From Notospermus geniculatus (Eukaryota > Nemertea > Pilidiophora > Heteronemertea > Lineidae), in the NCBI GenBank assembly GCA_002633025.1, contig NMRB01000966.1, forward strand, positions 152,647 through 216,646: a DNA stretch of 64,000 bases, given 5' to 3'. The notes beneath the pieces are model-generated. The model was not told the origin of the DNA. It saw only the letters and a program-made list of their open reading frames with translations, and ran no database searches. Shown one piece after another: positions 54,038 through 64,000 of this stretch (position 1 is the stretch's first letter; every line of letters starts with the position of its first letter). The translations under genes were made by a program, and so were the position numbers.

Positions 54038-54399
54038 CAGAAATATACCAAAGTTCAATGTCGTCGCACAAAACTGTACCCTGGGTATAGTTCGATCTAC
54101 AAACATGTACCAAGGATTGGATACAGCACCTGAAGACGAGATTGTTCTCCCAAATGTCACATGACCACAGAGCATGACAAATCGAAAAACATGTTTTCAA
54201 TTCATGCATTTGCATTTGTCACGAACATGCCACCCAGGTAGGCCCCCATATGACAAAAGTACCAATCACACACACCTGTTGATCACACGAGATCCGTTCC
54301 TAACTCGTACCTAGGCTACGGTAGTGGGTACACTTTTGTAGATCGAACTATACCCAAGGTATAGTTTTGTGGGACGACGTTGAACCTGGATATATTTCT
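54038..54399. repeat. Foldback, AAATATACC...GTCGTC ends
   Basis: AAATATACCAAAGTTCAATG with TCGTCGCACAAAACT pairs with AGTTTTGTGGGACGACGTTG..ATATATTT. Inner GGGTATAGTTCGATCTACAA pairs with TTGTAGATCGAACTATACCC exactly. Confidence 0.88.
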
Positions 54400-55245
54400 A
54401 TTATACCCACGCCAGGAAGACATTGACTGATTTGGCTGCACTACATGTACCTCACAGTAATGGACGAGTTCCCCACAGTACTGCTAGGTCTACTGGCCCC
54501 CGACAGTCACAGGCTACTTCTGGCCTCCAGCTACTACACTCCTTTCACAGTAACTTCTCACTTATTGCGAAAGGAGTGGGGGGGGGGGGGAGAATAAGTA
54601 TGAAGACCATACAAACAGGCATACCACAGTAATCATTAGATGCTTCATTGGCAGTAGTTGTTGGGTGAAACCAACAAACACTAAAGAGTCCTATCAGTTG
54701 GCGGTTTCATGATGAAAAGCTAAAGCTGTACCGGTACTAGTATAACTATCAGAGCTGTAACTTGAATGTTCTGCACACTTACCTGATGAGTTTTGACAAT
54801 TCAAATCACCATGATGAGTAGAAAGCTGTCGAAAATGTGTCTTTTGCTGAATGCCTCTCTGCCATGCATTAATCAAGCAAATGTTGGAATTTCCAAACCA
54901 CCAACAACCATTTTCCTGAGATGTGGCTGAGTACTGAAGGACATGGGATGGGAATTTTGCATGATTCAGTGAATCTCATTTTGGCCAATAGGTCTACTAT
55001 TGCTGATTAGAGATTCATTGAATCCTGCTCATTTTTTGAGTCAGAAGTCAAACTTAAAGGAGCACGGTATTGGATCTCAAACGTGTTATTTGACTGCCGA
55101 CGTAGAGGGAGCCACCTAGCGGCAGGAAGAGGAACAACAAAAATGCATTACAAAATGTACGTAGTAAATCGGGTCAATTCGGCGACAACGTACCGGTAGT
55201 GTCCCTGGGTTAGAGAGTGGCAATTGGATCTGGCTCCTTAAATAT
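54400..55245. other. Intergenic stretch without gene
   Basis: Poly-G run at 54580. TTCAGTGAATCTCAT / ATGAGA..CATTGAATC words near 54965-55025 hint at a small inverted repeat. No coding support. Confidence 0.45.
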
Positions 55246-56033
55246 TTTGCAGATACCCAGGGGGCAAAGGGCAAAAATGGGGGACCAGCTGCTGTAAAAG
55301 GCAACCCCCTGGTAATGTGTTCAGGGGACCCCCCCCCCTGAGCCACACTAGGGTGGGTGGCCTTTGAGATTTTTTGCAAGACGCCGAAAAATTGACTTTG
55401 AAGTTCAGGACACTGACTTTATCATTGGACCCAAGAACTGACCAGTCCTGACTGAGCGCTGTACAGAAGAATGGGATGCGATGTACAGCTAACTTTTGAA
55501 CGGTTGGATTTACACCCCATAAATGTATTACCAACAGATAGGAACATGGCGGCTCTTAATCAAATAAGCATGTTTGTTATGGTTTCTAACTAGTTACGTA
55601 ATCGGAAACAGCGTTTTTTTGTATTTTGACCCATTTTCTGTTAATTTGCATTAAAAATTCATTTCCTTATTACATAACTACTAAAAACAATTAAGAACAT
55701 GCTTTTCTGCTTCTGAGGCACCATATGTTTCTATCTATTGGTAATACATTTGTGGGGTGTAAATCCCACCGTCCAAAAGTTAGCTGTAGGCTACATCGCA
55801 TCCCATTCTCCTGTACAACGCTCAGTCATGGCGTTCTTGGGTCCAATGCTAAAAGTCAGTGTCCTCAACTTCAAAGTCAATTTTTCGGTGTCTTGCAAAA
55901 AATCTCAAAGGCCACCCACCCTAGTGTGACTCAGGGGGGTCCCCATGGTCCCCTGAACACATTACCCGGGGGTGGCCTTTTACAGCAGTCGGTCCCCCAT
56001 TTTCACCAAAAATGGGGTTTGGCCCCCTGGGTA
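55246..56033. repeat. Long foldback, ~310 bp arms
   Basis: Arms 55246-55555 and 55722-56033 share GGTAATACATTTRTGGGGTG, TCAAAGTCAATTTTTCGG and AACACATTACC. The same short protein-like reading appears on both arms, which is a mirror effect and not a gene. Confidence 0.88.
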
Positions 56034-56634
56034 AGAATGCTTACATCTCGATGATAGATCCTCAAGCCGGCCTGCGCCGGCCGATGCAAGTGCCATCTTA
56101 ACAACGGGTTGTGAACTAGCAGAAATTGGCAGGCCAGTGTAGGCCGTTGTGAGGGGATCTGACCATACATTTTTTACCCACTGAGGCCTAAAGGATTAAG
56201 TAAGTGCAACTTTGTTACCAGTAGTGGGAGTGATCTTAGACTTTACTCATCAGATATGAAGGGCCATTGGGGATTTGCTTGAAGAAGAACTTGCCATAGA
56301 AATAAGATCATAAGAGCAAATTATTCTCACTCGAAAACATATTTTCCGTGGTATTTTTGGCGAGAAGTAGACCAAAAATCTATTTCCTACATGTAAAGTC
56401 TGGCAACATCTAAGTGTGACCCAATGGAATGCGCAAGTTATGTACAATGGGGCAGAGCATTGTGATTTTTAATCATGCCTGTTGACCACTTGTGGTTGTT
56501 CCCCGATTGTTCGCGCTGTGCACCTGTTATTCAAGAGCCGTGTGTGATTAAAGGTTCGTAGAAAATCCAACTATCAATTTCCTCACTTCCGCATTCCATT
56601 GGGTAGCGATTAGATGTTGCTGGACTTTACATGT

Positions 56635-56766
56635 ACAGTCCACTCTCATTATACCGCCCCTCGATATAACGCCACAGACAATTGATTTCCTCGGTCGAAG
56701 GCATTTCAACATTGCCAACAACAATACCCTCGCTATACCGCCACTGGCGGTATAACGAGAGTGGAC
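56635..56766. repeat. Small MITE, CAGTCCACTCTC / CGGTATAACGAGAG
   Basis: The left CAGTCCACTCTCATTATACC pairs with GGTATAACGAGAGTGGAC. A second internal CGCTATACCGCCACTGGCGG palindrome. Tigger/pogo-like termini. Confidence 0.8.
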
Positions 56767-57075
56767 AGATGTACATCTTCGCCGACTCTTCACACAAGTC
56801 CAGACAATGTCTCTAAAACATGAAGCAACAAGAATGAGTTCACGATGAAAGGATTTTATTTCAAGCTAGGCTGACGTAATACAAGCGTAAAAACTTGCTA
56901 AACTAGCGTGTCTAGTGACAGCACAAAACCTGCACCAAGGCAGGGCAAAAACATCTACATTGTATATTACAATTTGTACAGACTTTTAAATGAGATCTTT
57001 CCTTGAACAAATACAAGTTGAAGGTCTTGGTAACAGGTGACGATGTTCATGTTGAAGCCTTATAACTGGTGTGTT

Positions 57076-57256
57076 CAGGGGTGGATCCATGGTTTCGGAA
57101 AAGAGGGGGCGCACTGTGCTAGAAACATGAGAAACATTGAAGTCTGCGGTGAATTTCAATGATTTGCTCCAAATTTCAGCATTTCACAGTCAATTTTACA
57201 GATTTGTTGGCCGAAAAGGGGGGTGCGTGCCAGATGCGCCCCCGGATCCACGCCTG
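57076..57256. repeat. MITE, CAGGSGTGGATCCATG ends
   Basis: CAGGGGTGGATCC at the left and GGATCCACGCCTGG at the right. Subfamily of the element at 5804-6072. Confidence 0.8.
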
Positions 57257-57713
57257 GTGTTGATTGTCTAAGTTACACAGATTTGCTCTCTTTAACGAAA
57301 GTATCTTTGTTACTGAACTTGGCAGGAATACCAAATCCAACAGGACTGATGTGAAAGAGATCACGCCAGCCCCAAACACCAAGGGAGGGGTCACACAGGT
57401 GTGGTTGTACAGATTAATCTGCGAACACTGTCTCTAACATTACTGACTTTAAAATCACCTCTTCCGAATAACAAATGACCTGCTCTCAAGTTTACATAGC
57501 ATCACCACTGAATTTCTTGCAAAAATGACCAAATCAACTGAGCACTGTGCGGTACATTGGCCGCCAAAGATCACAGAAGATTGACACAGCTGAGGCTCAG
57601 TATTTACATGATGTGGACATGACATACATTGTACATCATACTAGACACAGAAAGTGCACCTGTACATCAAATATCTGGTATAGTACACCTAAACGTACGT
57701 ACTCAAGAGAAAT

Positions 57714-57970
57714 CAGGGGCGTAGCTAGCTTTCATGGCCTAGGGGGCAAAATTGATTGAGTCTGGAGGCAAAGTCAGAGGGGGGGGGGGTCCTCCCCCAG
57801 AAAAAAATTGAATATATACATCCTCTCAGATGCATTTTCCTGACATCTGACAACACAATAACTTGCCTCGAAGAGGGAAAATGACCTTTTAGAGGAAAAA
57901 TTTGCTTTGCCCCTTTCATGTTTTTGCTCTGGGAGCATTTGCCCCCTGCCCCCTGCTAGCTACGCCCCTG
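57714..57970. mobile_element. MITE, CAGGGGCGTAGCTAGC ends
   Basis: 257 bp with exact inverted CAGGGGCGTAGCTAGC / GCTAGCTACGCCCCTG ends, poly-G/poly-C centre and AAAAATTTGCTTTGCC words. Cleaner sister of 23865-24123. Confidence 0.92.
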
Positions 57971-58421
57971 GAAATGGTCACAGTAGTGTTGGCTTGGAAA
58001 ACACAAGGATTGTCAAATGAAACAAACATTTCTACCATTTGGCAAACAGCTTACAGACATAAAATCGACCGTACTGGCGGCAGAATTTGAGGAAAGACTC
58101 TCAGCTAACAAATTGTTGGTGTCCATGTGCGGGCAGAATGAATTGCATAGGATGTCTTGAATCCACACCTCGACGAGGTCTTATTTATACAATACATGCA
58201 TTGTAATTTATCATGCAGGACATTGGTTCCATATCAAGCATAATTTACACTACAGCATCGACTAGCGATGTCTTCTGCTAACAATGTAAGATAAATCTCG
58301 CAAGGTAACTTGCATCATAGTGGGTTGGTGTCCCAGAGTGGGTCAGTGTCGGGTATACATGTACAGCCGACAAGTGAGTACAGAATCTTAAGGCATTGGG
58401 TAAACACTTCATGTTCTAGTG

Positions 58422-58753
58422 TACTGTAAAACGGGAAATTTTTGCGGACTTTTTAATTTTGCGGTCTTTGCGGTTCTTTCACATCGGCAAATTTAATATG
58501 CGTAAAAATTATTTCATTTCAACATTGTCGGCGTGACCGCAAAAATAAGACACAATTTCGTATAATGCACCACTTGCCAGTAGGCCTAGATCGTGTTGAA
58601 TAGGGATGTCACTTACGAATTTCCTCAGTCTTGTAGTTTGTTACAATGCATGTTAATTTTGCGGTGCCAAGCTGTCCGCAAATTATAAAGGCACAAAATA
58701 TTATTCTGGGGCAGAATTACTGTGGGTCCGCAAAAATTTCCTGTTTTACAGTA
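58422..58753. mobile_element. MITE, TACTGTAAAACGGGAAATTT ends
   Basis: The left TACTGTAAAACGGGAAATTT pairs with AAATTTCCTGTTTTACAGTA. The core is TTTTGCGG-rich. TA-flanked. About 332 bp. Confidence 0.9.
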
Positions 58754-58876
58754 TATCTGTCATAAAGTTTTCATTCTTTTGGGTATGGCTGCATGTAAAG
58801 AAAGGCCGACTCGCCAAAATCACCTCAGTCTGCCAGTGGGCCTCCCACACAGCCGATTTGAGACCTATGTGATATT

Positions 58877-59260
58877 AGCAAGGTTTAGCACCTTTCCGAC
58901 TCCCGACTTCAACTACCAGAATGAACTGCAGTCCGCTATAGACATCCTTGATAAAAAGACGTTTGCAAATCGTAAGATGCCGTAAACTTTGTGACAGAGT
59001 AATTCTGACTCGTAATCGGAAGTGCACATAAATCGCAAATATTGTAGTCGTGTTTCAAGTCGTAACGACTAGGATTATGACTTCAATATTCATTATTTAT
59101 CCGCACTTCCGATTTATAAGGCCAAATTTTTTTGCCTTCAATTTATGGTGTTTGACGAATTCAAAACGTCTATCAAATCGTTTTTATCAAGGATGTCCGT
59201 AGCGGACTGCAATTCATTCTCGTAGTTGAAGTCGGAGTCGGAAAGGTGCTAAACCTTGCT
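58877..59260. repeat. Foldback, AGCAAGGTTTAGCACCTTTC ends
   Basis: Arms of ~100 bp pair AGCAAGGTTTAGCACCTTTC and CAGTCCGCTA..GACATCCTTGAT with their inverses ending AACCTTGCT. Abuts the next hairpin directly. Confidence 0.88.
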
Positions 59261-59386
59261 ATTAGGGAGGTTTCGCAAGCGCCCAGTTAGGCCATACGAC
59301 GACGTTTATCTATTGTGTGGGTGTACCCAAACAATAGACAAACGTCGTCGTATGGCCTAACCGGGCGCTTGCGAAACCTCCCTATT
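59261..59386. repeat. Hairpin element, ~60 bp arms
   Basis: ATTAGGGAGGTTTCGCAAGC and GCTTGCGAAACCTCCCTA at the ends. The arms remain paired through AGGCCATACGACGACGTTT. The loop is short (GTGTGGGTGTACCC). Confidence 0.92.
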
Positions 59387-59779
59387 AACACGCAACCTCA
59401 ACCAGACAGACACTGATTCTGTTCCCTCTGACCTGGCTGTACTCCCAACAAGGACATTCAACCCGTGTCAATTTCGTGGCATAATCCGCATGATTTCAGT
59501 GAAAGTCCATGGCAGTAATTCCCGTTTAACCACCTCCTGACTCCAGATATGTATTGAGATGACTAGAGCATGCGCTCAACACGAGTTCCAGTCGGAAATT
59601 TTGAGACATTATTTATCCAGTCTAATCCAAAGCATTCGTTCCTGTCTTAGCCTGAAATAAACCAAAGCACAACATTCACAGCAACTTTCCATCTGCAATC
59701 TAGGAAAACAAAACCTCATGATGATTGTGAAGTTGCTGATCTCTGAACCATGTAGAGAAGGAATCACTGGTTAACTACA

Positions 59780-60220
59780 CTTCATTCCACATCCGATTGG
59801 TGCGAGGTTCTCAGCCGATATCTCCGCAATGGCTGGGTCAAATTTGACATACCGGTACTATACATCAATTCACTTGTCTTTCTTGTTGGTATCTTTCTGC
59901 TCTATCTTCATTTTTCACGTAAGGCCAACATTACAGATCCCTTTCTCAAAACCCATTTCATTTCACCATGGTGTTCAGTGCAGTTTACACATGCACGATG
60001 CATTGCGTCATTTCAAAATGGCCACTATTTCGCCCGTAAACACGAACTGTGATTGGTGAAAGAACTTTCTTCTGTCACATTCATAAAGTATAGGGAAAAT
60101 GACAGCGATGCCTCTAGCGGCAAAAAAGACAAATCGATTGATGTATGGTATGTCAAATTTGACCCAGCCGTTGCGGAGATATCGGGCGTAAACCTCGCGC
60201 CAATTGGATGTGGAATGAAG
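59780..60220. repeat. Foldback, CTTCATTCCACATCC ends
   Basis: Arms of ~105 bp share GATATCTCCGCAATGGCTGG and GTCAAATTTGACATACC with inverted partners at 60140-60220. Confidence 0.88.
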
Positions 60221-60498
60221 AGTAGTATAGGAAACAAAGCCTCGGGCAATTTGAACTGAAAGTAAGTCTTCTACTCTTCCCATTCCCAGTTTCTAACTCA
60301 ATCAACAAATTGCAATGGAAACCCTGGGCATAATTATGTCAGAAGAAATGGCCCTCCACCAGACAATGGCTGGTATTCATAAAAGTTAGCAAATGCTTTT
60401 AAGATTTGCAGACGGTTATGCATCTAAGATTTGCACAGCGAGGTGCAATGTAAATGTACTACAAAACTTGAAGGAAAAGCATTTGCTAGCTTTTATAG
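60221..60498. other. Intergenic, small inverted pair
   Basis: ATAAAAGTTAGCAAATGCTT (60378) pairs loosely with AAGCATTTGCTAGCTTTTAT (60477), a degenerate element. Confidence 0.5.
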
Positions 60499-60603
60499 CC
60501 GGGGTCTTTTTCAAGTGGAACTTTACAATCTGAAACTCTAGAAAAAAGAGTTTCAGTTTTCTAGAGTTTCAGATTGTAAAGTTCCACTTGAAAAAGACCC
60601 CGG
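60499..60603. repeat. Near-perfect hairpin, CCGGGGTCTTTTTC
   Basis: CCGGGGTCTTTTTCAAGTGG and CCACTTGAAAAAGACCCCGG with arms of about 47 bp and a short AAAAAAGAGTTTCAG loop. The sequence after it (GTTGGGGTCG...TTTTGTGTGT) matches that after the 53320-53459 element. Confidence 0.92.
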
Positions 60604-60916
60604 TTGGGGTCGAAAATTCGTGAATTCTGGAGATTGACTTCTTGCTTATTATTATTTTGTGTGTTAATTTTGTGCTATTCTGTATCTTGCTAGCTTTTAT
60701 AAATACAATGTATCAGCCAATGACTTGTTGACATACCGGTAGTTACACAGAGCACCCAATCCAGTTCAAAACTACGTGCACATGATTGAAATATTGGCAA
60801 AATTCAACGTGTTGCCAAAATGTTCAGATCAACATATCTCAGACTGAATATCGTGTACGGAGAGTTTACCTCCGACACTATTTTTGCAGGACGGTTCCCC
60901 AAAGATTTGATCTGCA

Positions 60917-61024
60917 GGGCCCGTATGCATAAAGGTGGAATAAGCTTATTCCAGGTATAGCTTCACGTTATAACGTTAGGTTATACCTGGAATAAGCTTA
61001 TTCCACCTTTATGCACACGAGCCC
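60917..61024. repeat. Hairpin, GTATGCATAAAGGTGGAATA
   Basis: Arms GGGC(C)CGTATGCATAAAGG.. and CCTTTATGCACACGAGCCC enclose a second AATAAGCTTATT palindrome in each arm and an ACGTTATAACGT centre. Confidence 0.9.
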
Positions 61025-61217
61025 AAGAGTTTTATCATATTGTCACAACAACCACTTACTGTAAGACCAAAGGGACGTGCCGTGAGTACATGTATACTGA
61101 CAGTGGAGCTAAATGAATGTTAGAACTAAACTGGTTCTGCAAACTACCATAGGCAGGGTTATGCATCTAGGAATTCCATCTATCAGACAGTCCTCAGAAT
61201 GAGGACGGCCATAGTGA

Positions 61218-61318
61218 CATGGTAGCAAAGTTTAGCTACATGTCACCGGTACATGGTAGCAGAGCTTAGCTACATGTCATCCTGCACATGGTAGCAGAGC
61301 ATAGCTACACGTGTACAT
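61218..61318. repeat. Minisatellite, ~38 bp unit, three copies
   Basis: Units ACATGGTAGCARAGYTTAGC followed by TACATGTCA and a short variable end, at about 61218, 61253 and 61288. Confidence 0.88.
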
Positions 61319-61438
61319 GCCCTGTCAATGCATTCATCAGCGTGTACTGCACGTCCCTTCGGTGTTTTACCCTGGAATAAAGAAAGCCATAAGAAGTGAA
61401 GGTAGTAAAAGGAGGGCCCACCTTATTCATTCCTATCT

Positions 61439-62400
61439 TCATCTATACTTGTGTTTTCTCGACTTCTTACCGTGACCATCAGAATCTGACTCACTGCCCC
61501 TTTGGCGATCCTTACGCGACTTCTTAGACTTTGGTCTCGACTCGTCGGAACTTTTCTTCCGCTTCTTGTGCGACTCGTAGGAAGGCGAGTTGTCGTACCT
61601 CTCCGAACGCGACTTGGATTTTGAACTATACTCATAGTCACCGTCATCAGCCCCATACTTATCATAATACTCTGTGTCATACTCATCATACTTCCTACGT
61701 TGTTTGTGGGTATCTTGTTCACGATACTCCCGTCCGTGGTCACTATACTTGTCGTAACTGGTACTACTAGTATATTTACGTCTTTCATGATCCCTGTCCC
61801 TCCCCCTATCCCGCTCACTACTCCTGCTACGTTGTTTTCGACTCCGTCGTTCCCGACTCCTACTCCTACTCCTCTCCCTCTCCCTCCCCCTCTCATAAGA
61901 TTTATCATACCTATACTCATCCCGCCTCTCCCCTCTACTAGCCTGTCGCTCATAGTCCCGATGTGAACCCCTCCCCTCATCCTGACTTGACCCCCTATGC
62001 CCGTCACCAACCTCGTCCCTACTCGCACCCCGTCCATACTCCCTCCTCTCCCTATTCTTCACCTTCCCTGCCTCCGCCTCCCACCGATCCCGCCGGTCCG
62101 ATACCCGCCCATCAGAGGAAGTTGTGCTCTCACTCTTAGAGGAGTCAGATGAGTCACTCGAGTCTGAACTGTCGCTGTCGCTGTCACTAGTCGCGCTCTG
62201 AGCCTTCCTCTTTTTCGTCTTATACTCGTCTTTTCTTCGCGATCGCTCAACCCTCTCCCGCTTAGACCGCCCCTTCCTGTACAATTCCGCCGCCTCCTGA
62301 TCCTCTATCCCAGGAATAGCTCTGTATTTCTTCTGGAAGTGGTAGCTTTCGTCCTCCTCCATGGTGTTCTCAAGCATTCTAGTGATTCTCTCCTGCTCCT
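61439..62400 (-). CDS. RS-rich protein, last exon
   Basis: Acceptor ATGTTTTCAG, phase 1 in, TGA at 61439-61441. The ATG that seems to open this frame at 62410 lies inside the acceptor tract and is not the start; the frame continues from the exon at 63978. A long second frame (61423-62037) is a shadow of the biased codons. No AATAAA was found in the ~400 bases downstream. Confidence 0.85.
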
Positions 62401-64000
62401 CTGAAAACATTCAGAAGAAACACATCACTTCGGATCAAATATCAAATTCACACCAGCAGACTCAGCAATCAACGCCAAGACCAAATACTGGAATACATGC
62501 AAGGTTCAAGAAGTGTACTGTAGGACTGGTATTTTTAGCGTCCATTTAGATAGATAATTTGAAGCCAGATAACCCTTCTTGGTCTGAACTCGTTCACTGT
62601 CAAAGATCGTCGATCAACGTTTTTCAACTTTAGTTCAGTAGATGACCATCAGATGTCTCACCAATCGCTAATGTTATTCCTATGCATTCCACTGGTTTCT
62701 TTCACTTTCTCTCGCTTTGGACCATCACAATTTGTGGTTTTTGTGACCCAGAGGGTGGGGAGGGGTGTGCTGTGGTCCTTTTTGGGGTAAAAAATCGTAG
62801 TTTTTGGTGCAAAATCATTTCTGTCAAGAATTTTTGCAAGTTTTACTGGAATAACTTCAGTCATTTTGATGTTTTCTACTGAAAGGTGGGATGAACTAAC
62901 ATTCTAATTTTGTGTGCGTATCTTACTTATATCTGGTCAATTTGGGGGGGGGGGCAAAACGGGTTCAAAATACGTGATTTCTGGCAGTGAAAGAATAAGC
63001 TTTCAATTTCTAACAAATTGTCATGTGTAAAACGCAGGGTGGCAAGTTAGCGATAGGCCAGACTCGGAGATTACGTGTCTATTTAACTTCGCAATTGGGT
63101 GGCCAATGTAACTGCTTCCTAGAAAAGACCAGCTTTCATCTTCTTGGTACTAAGTGCCCTTGTAATAATATTCTGTTTGACCTACTGCCCGACAGAGATC
63201 TTGCATCGGTTTTGTTTTATTTAGGCCCTAGTCAAGTGTTTCCTGTAGGATGCTGGTTCATGTTTCTTTCATAACCAGGAACTGTTATGACATGTCGGAT
63301 AAATTTAGCATCCTTTTAATTACGGTACCGGGTATGCGAATGACAGGCCAGACGCAAAAGTCACGAAAATAAAATGGCACACGAACAATTAGGGTTTTAC
63401 AGTACCGTATTTTTCGGACTATAAGGCACGGCCTTTTTCCTTGAAGAAGGGTCGAAAATTGGGGGTGCGCCTTATAGGGGGGTGTGCCTTGTCTGCGGAT
63501 CCAGTCTAACAGTTTGATCAGAAGTGTCAAGACACTGACGAACCCAAGCATTCAAGCATGCATGGATGCATGCAAGCCAGTCATTGTCACAGTGCTGGTT
63601 GACAGATGATGCAGTGAATCGTGAACTGATGAAGTTTCAGTTAGGCCTAATTTGTCACAACAAGCTAAGAAATCATACAACCAGATCCATCAGTACCAAC
63701 AGCAGAATTGCAGATGTCAATGGGTTCAAACAAGGCAATCAGACCCTGTAATTGTCAGCTTGGCTGTTGTTGGGTCAATGCACACTGAGCAGCCATACAT
63801 TGTATATGTATAATATGCACTGAAGCATTCACTGACGGGACTGCGCCTTATAGGGAGGTGCGCCTTATGTATGGATTTTGTCAGAGATTTTGGGTGAAAT
63901 TGGGGGTGCGCCTTATAGTCAGGTGCGCCCTATAGTCGGTAATTCCAAGGCACTTTCAACCCCTCAACAGTTCTTACCCCTGTCTTTTCTCTCCCTTTCC
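61439..64000 (-). CDS. RS-rich protein, C-terminal part (gene continues right of window)
   Basis: Two exons are visible. The last encodes 320 residues: ITRMLENTMEEDESYHFQKK, a Ser/Asp run (~65-95), an Arg/Glu/Ser mixed-charge region with RERERSRSRSRERRSRKQRS, a Tyr/Asp-rich stretch (DEYDTEYYDKYGADDGDYEY) and a lysine-rich end. Arg-Ser dipeptides and RE/RD repeats are typical of nuclear-speckle splicing-related proteins. I do not recognise the family, and low complexity makes similarity unreliable. Convergent with MATCAP across ~9 kb of repeats. Confidence 0.8.
62401..63403. other. Intron of the RS gene
   Basis: TTTTTGGTGCAAAATC / GGGGTAAAAAATCG words and a poly-G run at 62944. CCAGACTCG.. 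and GTACCGGG words. No clear element before 63404. Confidence 0.5.
63404..63941. mobile_element. MITE with ACCGTATTTTTCGGACTATAAGG ends
   Basis: The left ACCGTATTTTTCGGACTATA is matched by TATAGTCGGTAAT at the right. GTGCGCCTTATAG repeats four or more times near both ends (63468, 63842, 63864, 63908). Very similar 'CGGACTATAAGGCGCACC' termini are known from fish and other animal genomes. Sits 36 bases from the exon donor at 63978. Confidence 0.85.
63978..64000 (-). CDS. RS-rich protein, penultimate exon (3' end only)
   Basis: 23 bases end at donor GG|GTAAGA. The frame reads ERERKDR and leaves one base that completes Glu with the AG of the last exon. Composition and phase both fit. Confidence 0.7.

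Noticed and set aside
55238-56054. Similar short proteins on opposite strands (minus 55238-55534, plus 55725-56054)
   Set aside because: They are the two arms of one foldback element, not a duplicated gene.
62401-62410. Initiator Met at 62410 for the RS protein
   Set aside because: ATGTTTTCAG is the splice acceptor tract; the frame continues from the exon ending at 63978.

Overview
This is a eukaryotic (metazoan) genomic window with long introns, GT-AG splicing and very dense small DNA transposons. The very frequent TACATGTA, ACCGGTAC and TAGGCCTA words, the tRNA-derived SINEs and the Tc1-type element suggest a highly heterozygous marine invertebrate. A lancelet, echinoderm, hemichordate or spiralian all fit, and I cannot decide between them from sequence alone. 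The assembly has one 498-base gap (12389-12886) and five single-N joins (21712, 27785, 40434, 43807, 51982).

Gene 1 fills the left half on the minus strand (33128 down to 1267). It is a senataxin/Sen1-like SF1B helicase. I traced 18 exons, all with GT-AG borders and compatible phases. They encode about 2,660 residues, and the helicase C-terminus lies beyond the left edge. The N-terminal ~2,000 residues are low complexity. One 4.8 kb exon carries a four-copy ~50-residue repeat, acidic tracts, SUMO-type lysine motifs and SUMO-interaction-like motifs. Helicase motifs I, Ia, II, III and IV are present but depart from consensus. The long exon appears broken because a 1.05 kb segment is repeated on either side of a single N. 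Removing one copy restores the frame exactly, so this is most likely an assembly artefact.

Gene 2, on the plus strand (45676-51714), is a MATCAP/KIAA0895-type zinc metallopeptidase (DUF1704 family, microtubule-associated tyrosine carboxypeptidase) in six exons. It has HEIGSH and SEEG motifs and an apparent 2-base insertion in its first coding exon. Genes 1 and 2 are head to head across ~12.5 kb of nested repeats. Gene 3, on the minus strand, is an RS/SR-rich protein; its last exon (61439-62400) and part of the preceding exon at the right edge are in the window. Genes 2 and 3 are tail to tail.

The rest is a mosaic of foldback and terminal-inverted-repeat elements, often nested. Notable ones are a Tc1-like element inserted into a SINE (with a clean empty-site copy 14 kb away), two long palindromic elements sharing a TTAA, an element whose inverted ends are arrays of a CCAACTCGGCCC minisatellite, and a CAGGGCTCAAAG-bordered element carrying a zinc-finger-like reading frame.
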